35,211 nucleotides of DNA, from assembly GCA_035411425.1 (NCBI GenBank), contig DAONSX010000023.1:1-35211 (forward strand). Direction: 5' to 3'. The translations under genes and the position numbers were made by a program. A model generated the notes under the pieces. The model was not told the DNA's origin, made no database searches, and saw only the letters and a list, made by a program, of their open reading frames with translations. Position 1 is the first letter of the stretch, and each line of letters begins with the position of its first letter. Below are positions 1 through 8,222 of the stretch, piece after piece. Source of the stretch: TTA-H9 sp002071415 (GTDB lineage: Bacteria > Bacteroidota > Bacteroidia > Bacteroidales > TTA-H9).

Positions 1-29
1 TTAGGTTTACTACACAAATTTACAACTGG

Positions 30-70
30 GGGATGAAACTTCGGTTTTGTCCCTCTTTCATTTTATTCAA
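30..70 (+). terminator. Rho-independent terminator of a gene upstream of the window
   Basis: Positions 30-39 (GGGATGAAAC) pair with 44-53 (GTTTTGTCCC), two of the ten pairs being G-U, around the exceptionally stable loop C-TTCG-G. A T-rich run follows (54-70 and again 74-85). This is a good intrinsic terminator for plus-strand transcription entering from outside the window. No coding sequence for that gene is visible. Confidence 0.7.
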
Positions 71-163
71 TTTTTTTGTCGGTCAGTAATGATTTTTTTA
101 ATATCTTATGAAATGATATTCAAATCCTTGATTTTAGAACTGCCGTAAAATTTTACGCAATCG

Positions 164-193
164 TTTGCATTAGAAATTTGCTTCTTAATTTTG
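164..193 (+). promoter_or_regulatory. Bacteroidetes-type promoter of hppA
   Basis: TTTG at 164-167 and TAATTTTG at 186-193 are separated by 18 bases, close to the known Bacteroidetes primary sigma consensus (TTTG, about 19-21 bases, TAnnTTTG). Transcription would start near position 200 and leave a short leader before the ATG at 217. This is the most complete promoter in the window. Confidence 0.65.
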
Positions 194-216
194 CCAAAAA
201 ATAAGAAGAAGATGGT

Positions 217-2622
217 ATGAAAAAATTTAGCATTAGCATAGCGGTATTGCTATTACCGTTGGTTTCGAAGGCAAGTGAAGCCGATCTCCTTATTCCGGAC
301 CTAACATCTCGTTTTTTTAATGGGCAAATCGAAGGGAGGCATTTGCTCCTTTATTTTTCGATAATCATTCTTTTTGGACTGATGTTTGGGGTTTGGCAAT
401 TTGCCCGAATTAAACGGTTACCTGTACATCGTGCTATGCTCGAAATTTCGGAAACCATCTATACCACCTGTAAAACTTATCTTCTTCAACAAGGCCGTTT
501 CCTTCTCATTCTATTAGTTATTATTTCTATCATTATATTTTATTATTTCTTTGGTCTTTCTGGTTTATCCGTGGGGAAAGTCCTGATCATTCTATTATGG
601 ACAGTGCTCGGAATTTTAGGATCATACAGTGTTGCGTGGTTTGGGATAAGAATAAACACTCTGGCCAACAGTCGTACTTCCTTTGCTTCATTGCGTCAGA
701 AGCCATGGAATGTACTTTCAATTCCTTTGCAGGCTGGAATGAGTGTAGGCTTGTTTCTTATCTGTATCGAACTCATTATGATGCTCATTATTTTATTAGC
801 TGTTCCGGGTGATAGTGCAGGAGCTTGTTTTGTAGGTTTTGCCATTGGTGAATCTCTTGGAGCATCGGCTCTTCGTATAGCTGGTGGGATATTTACCAAG
901 ATCGCCGATATTGGTGCAGATCTCATGAAGATCGTATTCAGCCTTCCGGAAGATGACCCTCGAAATCCAGGGGTAATAGCTGACTGCACTGGCGATAATG
1001 CGGGCGACAGCGTCGGCCCTACTGCCGATGGATTCGAAACTTATGGTGTAACTGGCGTGGCTCTTATCTCTTTTATCGTTTTAGCCGTTACCAACGTAGA
1101 ATTTCAATCTACCCTCATCGTATGGATATTCATGATGCGAATTCTTATGGTCCTTACCTCACTCTTGAGCTATGGAATCAATCAGGCTATCAGTGCGAAA
1201 CAATATAAAAAAGCCAAAGAATTCGACTTCGAAACGCCACTTTCGAGGCTTATCTGGATTACCTCTGGGGTTTCTATCATCATTACCTTCCTTACCAGTT
1301 ATTTCCTCTTGAATGATCTTACTACCCCCGAAGGCATTCCATTAACAAATTTATGGTGGCAACTGGCTACCATCATTTCGTGCGGAACTTTGGCTGCAGC
1401 CATTATCCCCGAACTTACCAAGAGTTTTACAAGCAGCAAATCAAGGCATGTAAACGAAATTGTTACAGCTTCGAAGGAAGGAGGACCATCATTGACGATT
1501 TTATCGGGCATGGTGGCTGGTAATTTCAGCGCATTCTGGAAAGGCCTTTCCATGGTTGCTCTGATGTTTGTTGCCTATTTTACTACTTTAGGCTTTGAGC
1601 AGCCTATTTTTGGGATTTATCCAGGTATTTTTGCCTTTGGTTTGGTGGCTTTTGGATTTTTGGGAATGGGACCAGTGACGATAGCAGTGGATAGCTATGG
1701 ACCCGTGACCGACAACGCACAAAGTGTTTTTGAGCTTTCACGTATCGAACAAATCCCTGGCATCGAAAAGGAAATCGAACAGGATTTTGGTTTTACACCT
1801 GATTTCGAACTCGGCAAGCATTATCTCGAAGCCAACGATTCGGCTGGCAATACCTTCAAGGCTACGGCCAAGCCTGTTTTAATTGGAACTGCAGTAATCG
1901 GAGCTACCACCATGATCTTTTCCATCATTTTAATTCTGGCTAAAAGTGGATTGATGGCTTTGCAACTTACCGATCCTATGGTTATTTTGGGTTTTATAGC
2001 CGGTGGAGCGGTAATTTACTGGTTCAGCGGAGCTTCGATGCAGGCAGTGACTACTGGAGCCCATCGTGCCGTAGAATACATCAAACGTAACATTCGCCTC
2101 GACAAAGAAGTAGCCGATGTGGAAGACAGCAAGGAAGTGGTGCGCATCTGCACTCGATATGCACAATATGGCATGTGGAATATCTTCGCAGTCATCTTTT
2201 CCCTTACCTTAGCCTTCGCTTTCTTCGATCCTAACTTTTTTGTTTCTTATTTGATATCTATCGCCGTGTTCGGATTGTTTCAGGCAATTTATATGGCTAA
2301 TGCAGGTGGAGCTTGGGATAATGCTAAAAAAGTTGTCGAAGTCGACCTGAAACAAAAAAATACCGACCTGCACGCCGCAACCGTCATAGGTGATACTGTG
2401 GGCGACCCCTATAAGGATACCTCGAGTGTGGCCCTCAATCCTATAATCAAATTTTCTACTCTTTTTGGTTTGCTTGCAGCCGAAATCTCCATACATATTA
2501 CACTTGCTGCGAAAAATACAGGCACTTTGAATTATGCTCCATGGATTGGTGCAATTTTTCTAGTGATTGGATTATTTTTTGTTCATCGTTCATTCTATAA
2601 AATGCGCATAAAAAAGGAATAA
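217..2622 (+). CDS. hppA: Membrane-bound ion-translocating pyrophosphatase
   Basis: This 801-residue, many-helix membrane protein couples hydrolysis of cytoplasmic pyrophosphate to ion export. Family motifs are clear: DIGADLMK (231-238), EDDPRN (245-250), the Asp cluster DCTGDNAGDSVG (256-267), DSYGPVTDN (492-500), GGAWDNAKK (697-705) and GDTVGDPYKD (725-734). Residue 548 in GNTFK is Lys, where K+-dependent enzymes have Ala, so this looks like a K+-independent type. The DCTGDNAGDSVG-PTADGFE wording differs from the common DNVGDNVGD form and fits the divergent clade reported to be Na+-regulated proton pumps. That subtype is inference. The N-terminal hydrophobic stretch (3-18) could be a signal sequence or the first helix. 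It is a single gene with its own promoter, convergent with the lrp gene. Confidence 0.96.
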   Translation: MKKFSISIAVLLLPLVSKASEADLLIPDLTSRFFNGQIEGRHLLLYFSIIILFGLMFGVWQFARIKRLPVHRAMLEISETIYTTCKTYLLQQGRFLLILLVIISIIIFYYFFGLSGLSVGKVLIILLWTVLGILGSYSVAWFGIRINTLANSRTSFASLRQKPWNVLSIPLQAGMSVGLFLICIELIMMLIILLAVPGDSAGACFVGFAIGESLGASALRIAGGIFTKIADIGADLMKIVFSLPEDDPRNPGVIADCTGDNAGDSVGPTADGFETYGVTGVALISFIVLAVTNVEFQSTLIVWIFMMRILMVLTSLLSYGINQAISAKQYKKAKEFDFETPLSRLIWITSGVSIIITFLTSYFLLNDLTTPEGIPLTNLWWQLATIISCGTLAAAIIPELTKSFTSSKSRHVNEIVTASKEGGPSLTILSGMVAGNFSAFWKGLSMVALMFVAYFTTLGFEQPIFGIYPGIFAFGLVAFGFLGMGPVTIAVDSYGPVTDNAQSVFELSRIEQIPGIEKEIEQDFGFTPDFELGKHYLEANDSAGNTFKATAKPVLIGTAVIGATTMIFSIILILAKSGLMALQLTDPMVILGFIAGGAVIYWFSGASMQAVTTGAHRAVEYIKRNIRLDKEVADVEDSKEVVRICTRYAQYGMWNIFAVIFSLTLAFAFFDPNFFVSYLISIAVFGLFQAIYMANAGGAWDNAKKVVEVDLKQKNTDLHAATVIGDTVGDPYKDTSSVALNPIIKFSTLFGLLAAEISIHITLAAKNTGTLNYAPWIGAIFLVIGLFFVHRSFYKMRIKKE

Positions 2623-2681
2623 CCGAATCAGTTTCCTCTGGCTTTTCGCGAATTCGATTTTGAAAATCATCGTTTAAAATT

Positions 2682-3155
2682 TCAGGCTTCTGGTATGAAA
2701 CTACGCATGAAGCCTTCTTCGAGCGAGATAAAAGTTTCTGTGAAAGTAATCTCAGGAATAGATTGTATCTTATCGACGATAATCTGTTTTAAGTGTTCAT
2801 TATTACGAGTGTAAATCTTGGCTAACAGACTATATTTTCCCGTAATATGATGGCATTCCACGATTTCGGGTATTTGTTTTATTTTCTCGAAAACCTCTTC
2901 GTGTGTACGAGTAGTAGTAAGATTGATTTGAATCCCAATGAAGGCACAGGTTAAATAACCCAGAGCTTTGGGTGAAAGCTTCAAAGTGGCATTTTGAATG
3001 ATTCCTGACCTTTCCATTTTATGGACTCTCTGATGAATCGCTGCACCGCTTACTCCGCATTCCCTCGCAATTTCGAGAAAGGGAGTTCTGGCATTTCGAA
3101 TCAAAATATTCAAAATTTTGCGGTCTAAACTATCGAGTTGAAACTCAGCATGCAT
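2682..3155 (-). CDS. Lrp/AsnC-family transcriptional regulator
   Basis: The protein has 157 residues, the usual family length. The N-terminal helix-turn-helix spans about residues 6-60 (LDRKILNIL, then a recognition helix around SGAAIHQRV). The C-terminal RAM/ligand-binding domain spans about 66-150, with the typical TGKYSLLAKI stretch. Such proteins form dimers or octamers and sense amino acids. The gene is divergent from a Cys/Met PLP enzyme 144 bases away, and a 10-bp perfect palindrome lies beside its own -7 box. Control of that neighbour and of itself is therefore likely, as is common for Lrp-type local regulators. A weak purine-rich ribosome site (AAGGAAG) precedes the ATG. Confidence 0.93.
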   Translation of the reverse strand: MHAEFQLDSLDRKILNILIRNARTPFLEIARECGVSGAAIHQRVHKMERSGIIQNATLKLSPKALGYLTCAFIGIQINLTTTRTHEEVFEKIKQIPEIVECHHITGKYSLLAKIYTRNNEHLKQIIVDKIQSIPEITFTETFISLEEGFMRSFIPEA

Positions 3156-3183
3156 ATTTTCTTCCTTTTTACTTACACTTTTA

Positions 3184-3191
3184 CAAAATTA
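3184..3191 (-). promoter_or_regulatory. -7 box of the lrp-type gene
   Basis: Read on the minus strand this is TAATTTTG, an exact TAnnTTTG match, 28 bases before the ATG. No convincing -33 TTTG was found at the standard distance, which is compatible with an activator- or autoregulator-dependent promoter. Confidence 0.5.
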
Positions 3192-3193
3192 AT

Positions 3194-3203
3194 CGAAATT
3201 TCG
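3194..3203. promoter_or_regulatory. Candidate Lrp operator palindrome
   Basis: CGAAATTTCG is a perfect 10-bp inverted repeat lying two bases upstream of the lrp -7 box and about 60 bases upstream of the -7 box of the divergent PLP enzyme. Lrp/AsnC proteins bind short palindromes with AT-rich centres, so this is a plausible binding site. Only the palindrome is seen; its role is inferred. Confidence 0.4.
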
Positions 3204-3265
3204 CTAAAGTTATTAATCAAATGATAAAAAATTTTTAAAATCTGCACGAATACATGTCTTTTTCA

Positions 3266-3273
3266 TAATTTTG
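3266..3273 (+). promoter_or_regulatory. -7 box of the PLP enzyme gene
   Basis: TAATTTTG matches the consensus exactly. Its last base is the G of a GTG that could be mistaken for a start codon at 3273. With transcription starting around 3280 that GTG cannot be translated, which supports the ATG at 3300. Confidence 0.55.
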
Positions 3274-3299
3274 TGAAAACTTACTTTAATTGTATCATC

Positions 3300-4499
3300 A
3301 TGAAATACGATCCTTCAAAGAAAATATTCGAACTTCTTCAGTTCGGGGAGTTTGGCGATGTTAACCCCTCCATTACCGATTCTGCTACATTTACCTTTAT
3401 GCAGGCTAAAACTATGAGTGACACCTTTGCCGGGAAAACCGAAGGCTGTTTCCTGTATTCTCGCCATTGGAATCCAAGTAATAAATATCTTGCAGATGCC
3501 CTCGCAGCCATGGAAGGAACAGAATCGTGCTGGGTTACAGCCAGTGGAATGGCGGCAATTACTATAACATTACTTCATTTATGCAATTCGGGCGATCACA
3601 TTGTCTCCAGCCTTTGCACTTATGGCGGAACTTTTGCTTTTCTCCACAATTATCTCGCAAAATTCAACATTAGTGTCAGCTTTGTGGATATTACAAGGCC
3701 CGAAGAAGTAAAAGCCGCCATCAAGCCCAATACAAAGCTTGTCTATACCGAAACCATGACGAATCCGTTGTTGCAAATTAGCGATATTTCATTACTTGCC
3801 GAAATCGCCAATCAACATGGCATTCCACTCGTCGTCGACAATACATTTACTCCCATGATAGTGAGCCCCGCCTTGTTAGGTGCACACATCGTGGTGTATA
3901 GCCTCACCAAATTCGTGAACGGGAAAAACGATTGTGTGGCTGGAGCTATCTGTGCATCAAAGGATTTTATTCAATCCCTGAGCAATGTAAACGACGGAAG
4001 TGCCATGCTTCTCGGCCCTGTTCTCGATCCCTTACGCTCATCTTCTATTTTGAAAAACCTCCATACATTGCATATCCGTATGCAAAAACATAGCAGCAAT
4101 GCCATGTATCTTGCCCGAAAATTTCGTGAAACCGGTTTGAAAACCATCTATCCCGGCTTCGAAGACGATCCCAGCTATCCGGTATTCAATAAAATCATGA
4201 ATCCTGATTATGGTTTTGGAGGTATGCTGGCCGTCGATTTAGAAACCAGCGAAAAAGCTGCTGCTTTTATGGAAAAGATGGAATTGGCCGGGGTGGGATA
4301 TCTGGCCGTGAGCTTGGGATATTTTAAAACTCTTTTCAGTAATTCAGGGAAAAGTACATCGAGTGAAGTCCCTCCAGAATATCAACAAAAAATGGGGCTC
4401 TCCGAAGGCTTAGTTCGCTTCTCGGTGGGCCTCGATCACGACATTGCAGAAACCTGGTCGAAAATCGAAACCTGCCTCAAAGAACTTCGAATCATCTGA
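3300..4499 (+). CDS. Cys/Met metabolism PLP-dependent enzyme (methionine gamma-lyase-like)
   Basis: This 399-residue fold-type I PLP enzyme belongs to the cystathionine/methionine lyase family. Visible motifs are ASGMAA (81-86), CTYGGTFAF (106-114), ETMTNPLL (151-158), VVDNTF (178-183) and SLTKF (201-205), in which Lys204 is the expected Schiff-base lysine. The C-terminal stretch reads SNSGKSTSSEVP. It probably cleaves or exchanges the gamma substituent of a sulfur amino acid. The Cys next to the active-site Tyr in classic methionine gamma-lyase is Gly here (YGG), so the substrate is uncertain. The ATG at 3300 is preferred to an upstream GTG at 3273, which lies inside the -7 promoter box. The divergent Lrp-type regulator suggests amino-acid-responsive control. 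Confidence 0.88.
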   Translation: MKYDPSKKIFELLQFGEFGDVNPSITDSATFTFMQAKTMSDTFAGKTEGCFLYSRHWNPSNKYLADALAAMEGTESCWVTASGMAAITITLLHLCNSGDHIVSSLCTYGGTFAFLHNYLAKFNISVSFVDITRPEEVKAAIKPNTKLVYTETMTNPLLQISDISLLAEIANQHGIPLVVDNTFTPMIVSPALLGAHIVVYSLTKFVNGKNDCVAGAICASKDFIQSLSNVNDGSAMLLGPVLDPLRSSSILKNLHTLHIRMQKHSSNAMYLARKFRETGLKTIYPGFEDDPSYPVFNKIMNPDYGFGGMLAVDLETSEKAAAFMEKMELAGVGYLAVSLGYFKTLFSNSGKSTSSEVPPEYQQKMGLSEGLVRFSVGLDHDIAETWSKIETCLKELRII

Positions 4500-4673
4500 G
4501 ATGTATTTGCCCTATGCGGTTTCAGTTTTTATATGGAAAGTTCATAATCGCATTTTCAACGCATTTCACCCCATGAGCAATGACTTTTTGAACAAATAAG
4601 GATCAAATTATGTTATTTTCAGTAAAAGTCATAATATTTCATCCAAATTCAACCATTTAAAATCAAAATAGTT

Positions 4674-5129
4674 ATGCTAAAAGTTGGAGATAAAGCCCCG
4701 GATTTTTTGGGCATAGATCAAAATGAGAATACAATTTCCTTAAAAGATTACGAAGGAAAGAAAGTAGTGCTTTACTTTTACCCCAAAGCCAATACTCCTG
4801 GTTGTACAGCCGAGGCCTGCAATCTGAACGACAATTTAGAACGATTAAAAGCCAAAGGTTATGAGATTATTGGCGTAAGTGCCGATAGCGTGAAAACCCA
4901 AAAGAGTTTTGCCGAAAAATATCATCTGAACTTCCCTTTGATAGCTGATACCGACAAGAATATCATCAAAAGTTATGGGGCATGGGGCAAAAAGAAGATG
5001 TACGGAAAAGAATATGAAGGCATTATGCGTTATACTTTCCTGATTTCGGAAGATGGAATTATTCAAGATATTATTACACAAATCGATACTAAACATCACA
5101 GCTCACAGATTCTTGAAAAAGATTTTTAA
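4674..5129 (+). CDS. bcp: Thioredoxin-dependent peroxiredoxin (Bcp/PrxQ)
   Basis: A 151-residue cytoplasmic peroxiredoxin that reduces hydrogen peroxide and organic hydroperoxides with electrons from thioredoxin. The peroxidatic Cys44 sits in PKANTPGCT and the resolving Cys49 follows five residues later, the spacing typical of the Bcp/PrxQ class. The C-terminal DTKHHSSQIL matches the usual DTKNH ending. It starts at ATG 4674 with no clear SD. In other Bacteroidetes bcp commonly sits near recA, as it does here, but a 500-base non-coding stretch separates them and no terminator is evident. Confidence 0.95.
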   Translation: MLKVGDKAPDFLGIDQNENTISLKDYEGKKVVLYFYPKANTPGCTAEACNLNDNLERLKAKGYEIIGVSADSVKTQKSFAEKYHLNFPLIADTDKNIIKSYGAWGKKKMYGKEYEGIMRYTFLISEDGIIQDIITQIDTKHHSSQILEKDF

Positions 5130-5172
5130 AATATTGCTATATGGACAAAAAGCTAATCTTTCCCATTTTTGA

Positions 5173-5385
5173 ATAGAAATTCCAAGCAAAAAAAGGTCGT
5201 TGCTTCGAGACATATCATCCTCTTACATTAAAGGCCTGGCTGACAGCTATTACATTCCTCATATCGACAAGAAGCCCAATCTTCATGGAGATTAGCAACA
5301 AAGACAGTTATTCTATGACACATCCGGTGACGATATTATCCTGACTTTCGAAGACGGCCTGGTCCTGAGTGGTAGTAATGATTAG
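5173..5385 (+). pseudogene. Possible decayed reading frame between bcp and recA
   Basis: One frame from 5173 reads as protein-like sequence (for example DSYYIPHIDKKPNLHGD), is broken by a TAG at 5293-5295, then continues in the same frame as LFYDTSGDDIILTFEDGLVL to a TAG at 5383-5385. There is no start codon with a ribosome site. The family is not recognised. The rest of the 5130-5626 gap, outside this stretch and the recA promoter, shows nothing convincing. This may be a gene remnant, but chance cannot be excluded. Confidence 0.3.
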
Positions 5386-5558
5386 ACGACTTAGTAATGA
5401 AAATAGCCGTCGAATCTTCCATAGCAGTCAATTTATCGCTGTATACTGTTTGAAAGTCTTTTTTAGAAAATCCAACGGGGAGAATATGACATTTCTCAGT
5501 GTAAGCTAAATTTTAATGACTCGGGTTTTTATTGTAGTTCGATTATCGAAATTTATTT

Positions 5559-5566
5559 TACCTTTG
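5559..5566 (+). promoter_or_regulatory. -7 box of recA
   Basis: TACCTTTG matches TAnnTTTG, 60 bases before the recA ATG. The -33 element is weak. No LexA-type SOS box was recognised nearby. Confidence 0.4.
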
Positions 5567-5626
5567 ATGGACTTATAGGGAAAAACGATAAGAAGAAAAT
5601 TACTCAAATAATTCAATCACATCATC

Positions 5627-6634
5627 ATGGATAATACCGATAAACAAGCAAAATTAAAGGCTCTGGAAGCCACTATCAGTAATATTGAAAAGAATTATGG
5701 CAAGGGAGCCATTATGCGTTTGGGGGATCAGCCCACCGAGGCCATTCCTGTTATCTCGACGGGTTCCATTGGCCTGGATACTGCTCTTGGTGTTGGGGGT
5801 TTACCCAAGGGGAGAGTAATAGAAATATTTGGTCCTGAATCTTCAGGTAAAACCACGCTGGCGCTTCATGCTATTGCTGAAGCTCAAAAACAGGGAGGTA
5901 TAGCTGCTTTTATAGATGCCGAGCATGCTTTCGACCGTACGTATGCTCAAAAACTAGGGGTAGATACCGATAACCTTCTGGTTTCACAGCCCGATTATGG
6001 AGAACAAGCCCTCGAAATCAGCGATAACCTCATCAGAAGCAATGCCATAGATATCATCGTGATCGACTCCGTAGCGGCCCTTACGCCTAAAAGCGAAATA
6101 GAAGGCGAAATGGGAGATTCAAAAATGGGCCTTCAAGCTCGACTTATGTCGCAAGCTTTGCGTAAACTTACTGCCAATATCAGCAAAACTAAGACTTGCT
6201 GCATATTTATCAACCAATTACGCGAAAAAATCGGTGTCATGTTTGGTAATCCCGAAACTACCACAGGAGGTAATGCATTGAAATTTTATGCCAGTGTACG
6301 ACTCGACATTCGACGCGTCACTCAATTGAAAGAAGGCGAAAACATTACGGGCAATCGCGTCAGGGTGAAAGTGGTCAAGAACAAAGTGGCACCGCCTTTT
6401 CGTCAAGCCGAGTTCGATATCATCTATGGAGAAGGCGTTTCCAAACTCGGAGAAATTATCGATTTGGGGTCTGAATTGGGTGTAATTAAAAAAAGTGGCT
6501 CATGGTTCAGTTACGGTGATACTCGCCTAGGCCAGGGCAGAGAAACAGTAAGACAATTACTCGTAGATAATCCCGAACTGGCCGAAGAACTCGAAAAAAA
6601 TATCAGAACCAAACTGAGTGAAGTGGTATTATAA
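5627..6634 (+). CDS. recA: Recombinase RecA
   Basis: A 335-residue ATP-dependent strand-exchange protein for homologous recombination and DNA-damage response. The Walker A motif GPESSGKT lies at 69-76, the catalytic Glu at 99 (DAEHAF), Walker B IIVIDSVA at 143-150, and NQLREKIG at 196-203 leads into the DNA-binding L2 loop (around FGNPETTTGG). Only a short acidic C-terminal tail is present. The length is slightly below the E. coli protein and normal for Bacteroidetes. It is a single gene; its 3' flank is the first G-rich repeat patch rather than a recognisable hairpin terminator. Confidence 0.98.
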   Translation: MDNTDKQAKLKALEATISNIEKNYGKGAIMRLGDQPTEAIPVISTGSIGLDTALGVGGLPKGRVIEIFGPESSGKTTLALHAIAEAQKQGGIAAFIDAEHAFDRTYAQKLGVDTDNLLVSQPDYGEQALEISDNLIRSNAIDIIVIDSVAALTPKSEIEGEMGDSKMGLQARLMSQALRKLTANISKTKTCCIFINQLREKIGVMFGNPETTTGGNALKFYASVRLDIRRVTQLKEGENITGNRVRVKVVKNKVAPPFRQAEFDIIYGEGVSKLGEIIDLGSELGVIKKSGSWFSYGDTRLGQGRETVRQLLVDNPELAEELEKNIRTKLSEVVL

Positions 6635-6810
6635 CTTCCTGGCTTAGCCCCCTATTGTTAAGACTATATTAGTAAGGATTTAAAGAGCTAAAGCATCATC
6701 TTGGCCGTTTTTGACCTGATTTTTAAAATTGAATCAAGAAATAATTAGAACTATCCTTTGCAAAACTTATAACTTGGCGTACTTTGAGGTTAAATTGCGT
6801 TTAGAGTTGG

Positions 6811-7115
6811 ATGGTGATTGGTGAGTAAAAAGTTGAAAGTTAAAAGTTCATAAAGTTAAAAAGGGAGGAAGGGAGAAAAGGAAAAATGGAAGAATGGAGG
6901 AAGGGAGAATGGTGGATGGTGGATGGTGGATGGTGGATGGTGGATAGTGGATGGTGGATAGTGGATGGTGGATAGTGGATAGTGGATAGTGGATAGTGGA
7001 TAGTGGATGGTGGATGGTGATTAGGAGACTGGGAGACTGAAATTTGGAGTTTGGAATTTGTAATTTGAAATGTTGTAGTTGTAAGTTGTTCGTTGTAAGT
7101 GGTTTTACAAAGAGA
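6811..7115 (+). repeat. G-rich modular repeat patch 1 (non-coding)
   Basis: This fills most of the gene-free stretch 6635-7378. In order it holds: an AAAAGTT/AAAGTTCATAAAGTT module running into GGGAGGAAGGG (6823-6873), purine-rich filler, a GGTGGAT/AGTGGAT minisatellite (6911-7020), GGAGACTGGGAGACTG (7024-7039), a TTTGGAATTTGTAATTTG module, and GTTGTAAGTTGTTCGTTGT (about 7078-7096). The same modules in the same orientation recur at 16.2-16.7 kb. No open frame, transposase or terminal inverted repeat is present. The strong G-over-C bias on the plus strand makes G-quadruplexes or stable RNA-DNA hybrids possible. Confidence 0.8.
6911..7020 (+). repeat. 7-bp minisatellite, 15 full units
   Basis: Fifteen tandem copies of a 7-mer, either GGTGGAT or AGTGGAT, followed by a partial GGTGA. 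The two unit types alternate and then run in blocks (five G-type, then A/G alternation, then five A-type, then G-type), as expected from unit slippage. Each pair of G-type units supplies four GG doublets. Copy number is likely to vary between strains. Confidence 0.95.
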
Positions 7116-7251
7116 TGGTTAACCTATCTTTGGAACATCACCTCATTAGTTTCGATTAGAATTCTTTGCAGACTAAATCGAATGATTGGGGTTTTGTTAT
7201 AAATTTTTCACAACCCATTAAAAATTCGATTCTCTATACATTTTTCTTTTT

Positions 7252-7259
7252 TATATTTG
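7252..7259 (+). promoter_or_regulatory. -7 box of the four-gene chitosanase-like operon
   Basis: TATATTTG matches TAnnTTTG. It lies about 120 bases upstream of the first gene, implying a leader of roughly 110 bases. No good -33 element was found. No other consensus box was seen before the remaining three genes, consistent with one transcript. Confidence 0.4.
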
Positions 7260-7378
7260 GCGTTGTATTTCATTCTATTTGAAATCATATCATCATCAAT
7301 GAATTCAAAAAGGCTGAATAATATTTTACGCGCCCATCAACCGAACATCCAAGGATTTTTAAAATAAATTCGTGCAAC

Positions 7379-7885
7379 ATGAAAGAAATTCGTTCTGTAA
7401 AAGCCAATCCTCATCGTTCGAGTATGTTTTCGTCTTTTCCATTCGGGCGGTTTGCTCGGGGTTATCTGCTCTTAACCTTTGTTATGGCGGGAATTGTTTC
7501 TTTTACTTCGTGCCGGGTTCAACTCATCCCCAACCGAGACGAAGCCGTGATAACTCAAACGCTTCAAATTGCTAAATCTATCGATTCATTTTATTTAAAC
7601 TTGATGAATACAGATTCATCCGATCTTGCTTATGCTAATTTTTCTGATTCTTATCAGGCTATCGAGCTCGAGCTGCGTTCGTTGTGGTTACAGTCGGAGG
7701 CCAAGCCTTTGAATAGCGAGTCGGCTCGCATATCCAAGACCGTTCTCGATCTCTGGGTGAAATATAAGGAGCAACATCGAAAAAATAATACTTATAACCT
7801 GCATCTTGCTCCTATCCATCGCGACAGATTTCACGAACTCTTTGTTGCCTTTCTGAATGCCGAAAAAGCCAAAACCATTCAATAA
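7379..7885 (+). CDS. Putative lipoprotein, first gene of the chitosanase-like operon
   Basis: 168 residues, family not recognised. A basic stretch (FGRFARGY) and a hydrophobic run (about 30-43) precede Cys45 in SFTSCR, which looks like a lipoprotein signal with Cys45 as the lipidated residue. The n-region is long from ATG 7379. An in-frame ATG at 7424 would put the Cys at residue 30, a more usual distance, and neither start has an SD. The mature part (about 46-168) is predicted helical with no recognised motif. It is followed after 11 bases by the 104-residue gene. Location in the outer or inner membrane facing the periplasm is inferred. Confidence 0.65.
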   Translation: MKEIRSVKANPHRSSMFSSFPFGRFARGYLLLTFVMAGIVSFTSCRVQLIPNRDEAVITQTLQIAKSIDSFYLNLMNTDSSDLAYANFSDSYQAIELELRSLWLQSEAKPLNSESARISKTVLDLWVKYKEQHRKNNTYNLHLAPIHRDRFHELFVAFLNAEKAKTIQ

Positions 7886-7896
7886 ATTTTTTTGCT

Positions 7897-8211
7897 ATGG
7901 ACTTAAATTTTGAAGATTTGATCGAGGGACTTTCATCCATTTTGAAAAATGAATTGGAAGAAGGAAAGGAAGATGTGAAAACTTATGCCCGATATATTAT
8001 AGAAAAACGGAAACAACGTCTTGAGCAGCTTGCCGAACTTTATACTCGAGGTTTTATTACCAAGGAAGAATTGGAATCGGAATTAGCCGACGAAGAGAAG
8101 GTAATTGAGGCTCATTTACTGTCAATGCAGGTTATGGCCAAAGCATCCATACAGCAAGCCGCCAATGCTTCCATACAATTTATTACAGATTATTTATTGA
8201 AACTCTTATAA
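7897..8211 (+). CDS. Small charged helical protein, second gene of the operon
   Basis: 104 residues, no recognised family. It is almost wholly helix-forming and rich in Glu and Lys in the first 75 residues (for example KNELEEGKEDVK and EELESELADEEK), with a more hydrophobic end (ASIQQAANASIQFITDYLLKLL region, about 83-104). It has no signal peptide, no clear transmembrane helix and no Cys, so a cytoplasmic or membrane-associated coiled-coil adaptor is plausible. The 11-base gaps on both sides tie it to its neighbours. Its role can only be guessed from context. Confidence 0.7.
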   Translation: MDLNFEDLIEGLSSILKNELEEGKEDVKTYARYIIEKRKQRLEQLAELYTRGFITKEELESELADEEKVIEAHLLSMQVMAKASIQQAANASIQFITDYLLKLL

Positions 8212-8222
8212 ATAGATTAACT

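Noticed and set aside
696..989. Minus-strand open frame within hppA
   Set aside because: It covers the most conserved catalytic region of the pyrophosphatase; an antisense shadow.
2656..2668. GATTTT-G-AAAATC inverted repeat between hppA and lrp as a bidirectional terminator
   Set aside because: A one-base loop cannot form a hairpin and the sequence is AT-only except its ends.
6911..7020. CRISPR-like array
   Set aside because: The 7-bp units are contiguous with no spacers and no cas genes are near; it is a minisatellite.
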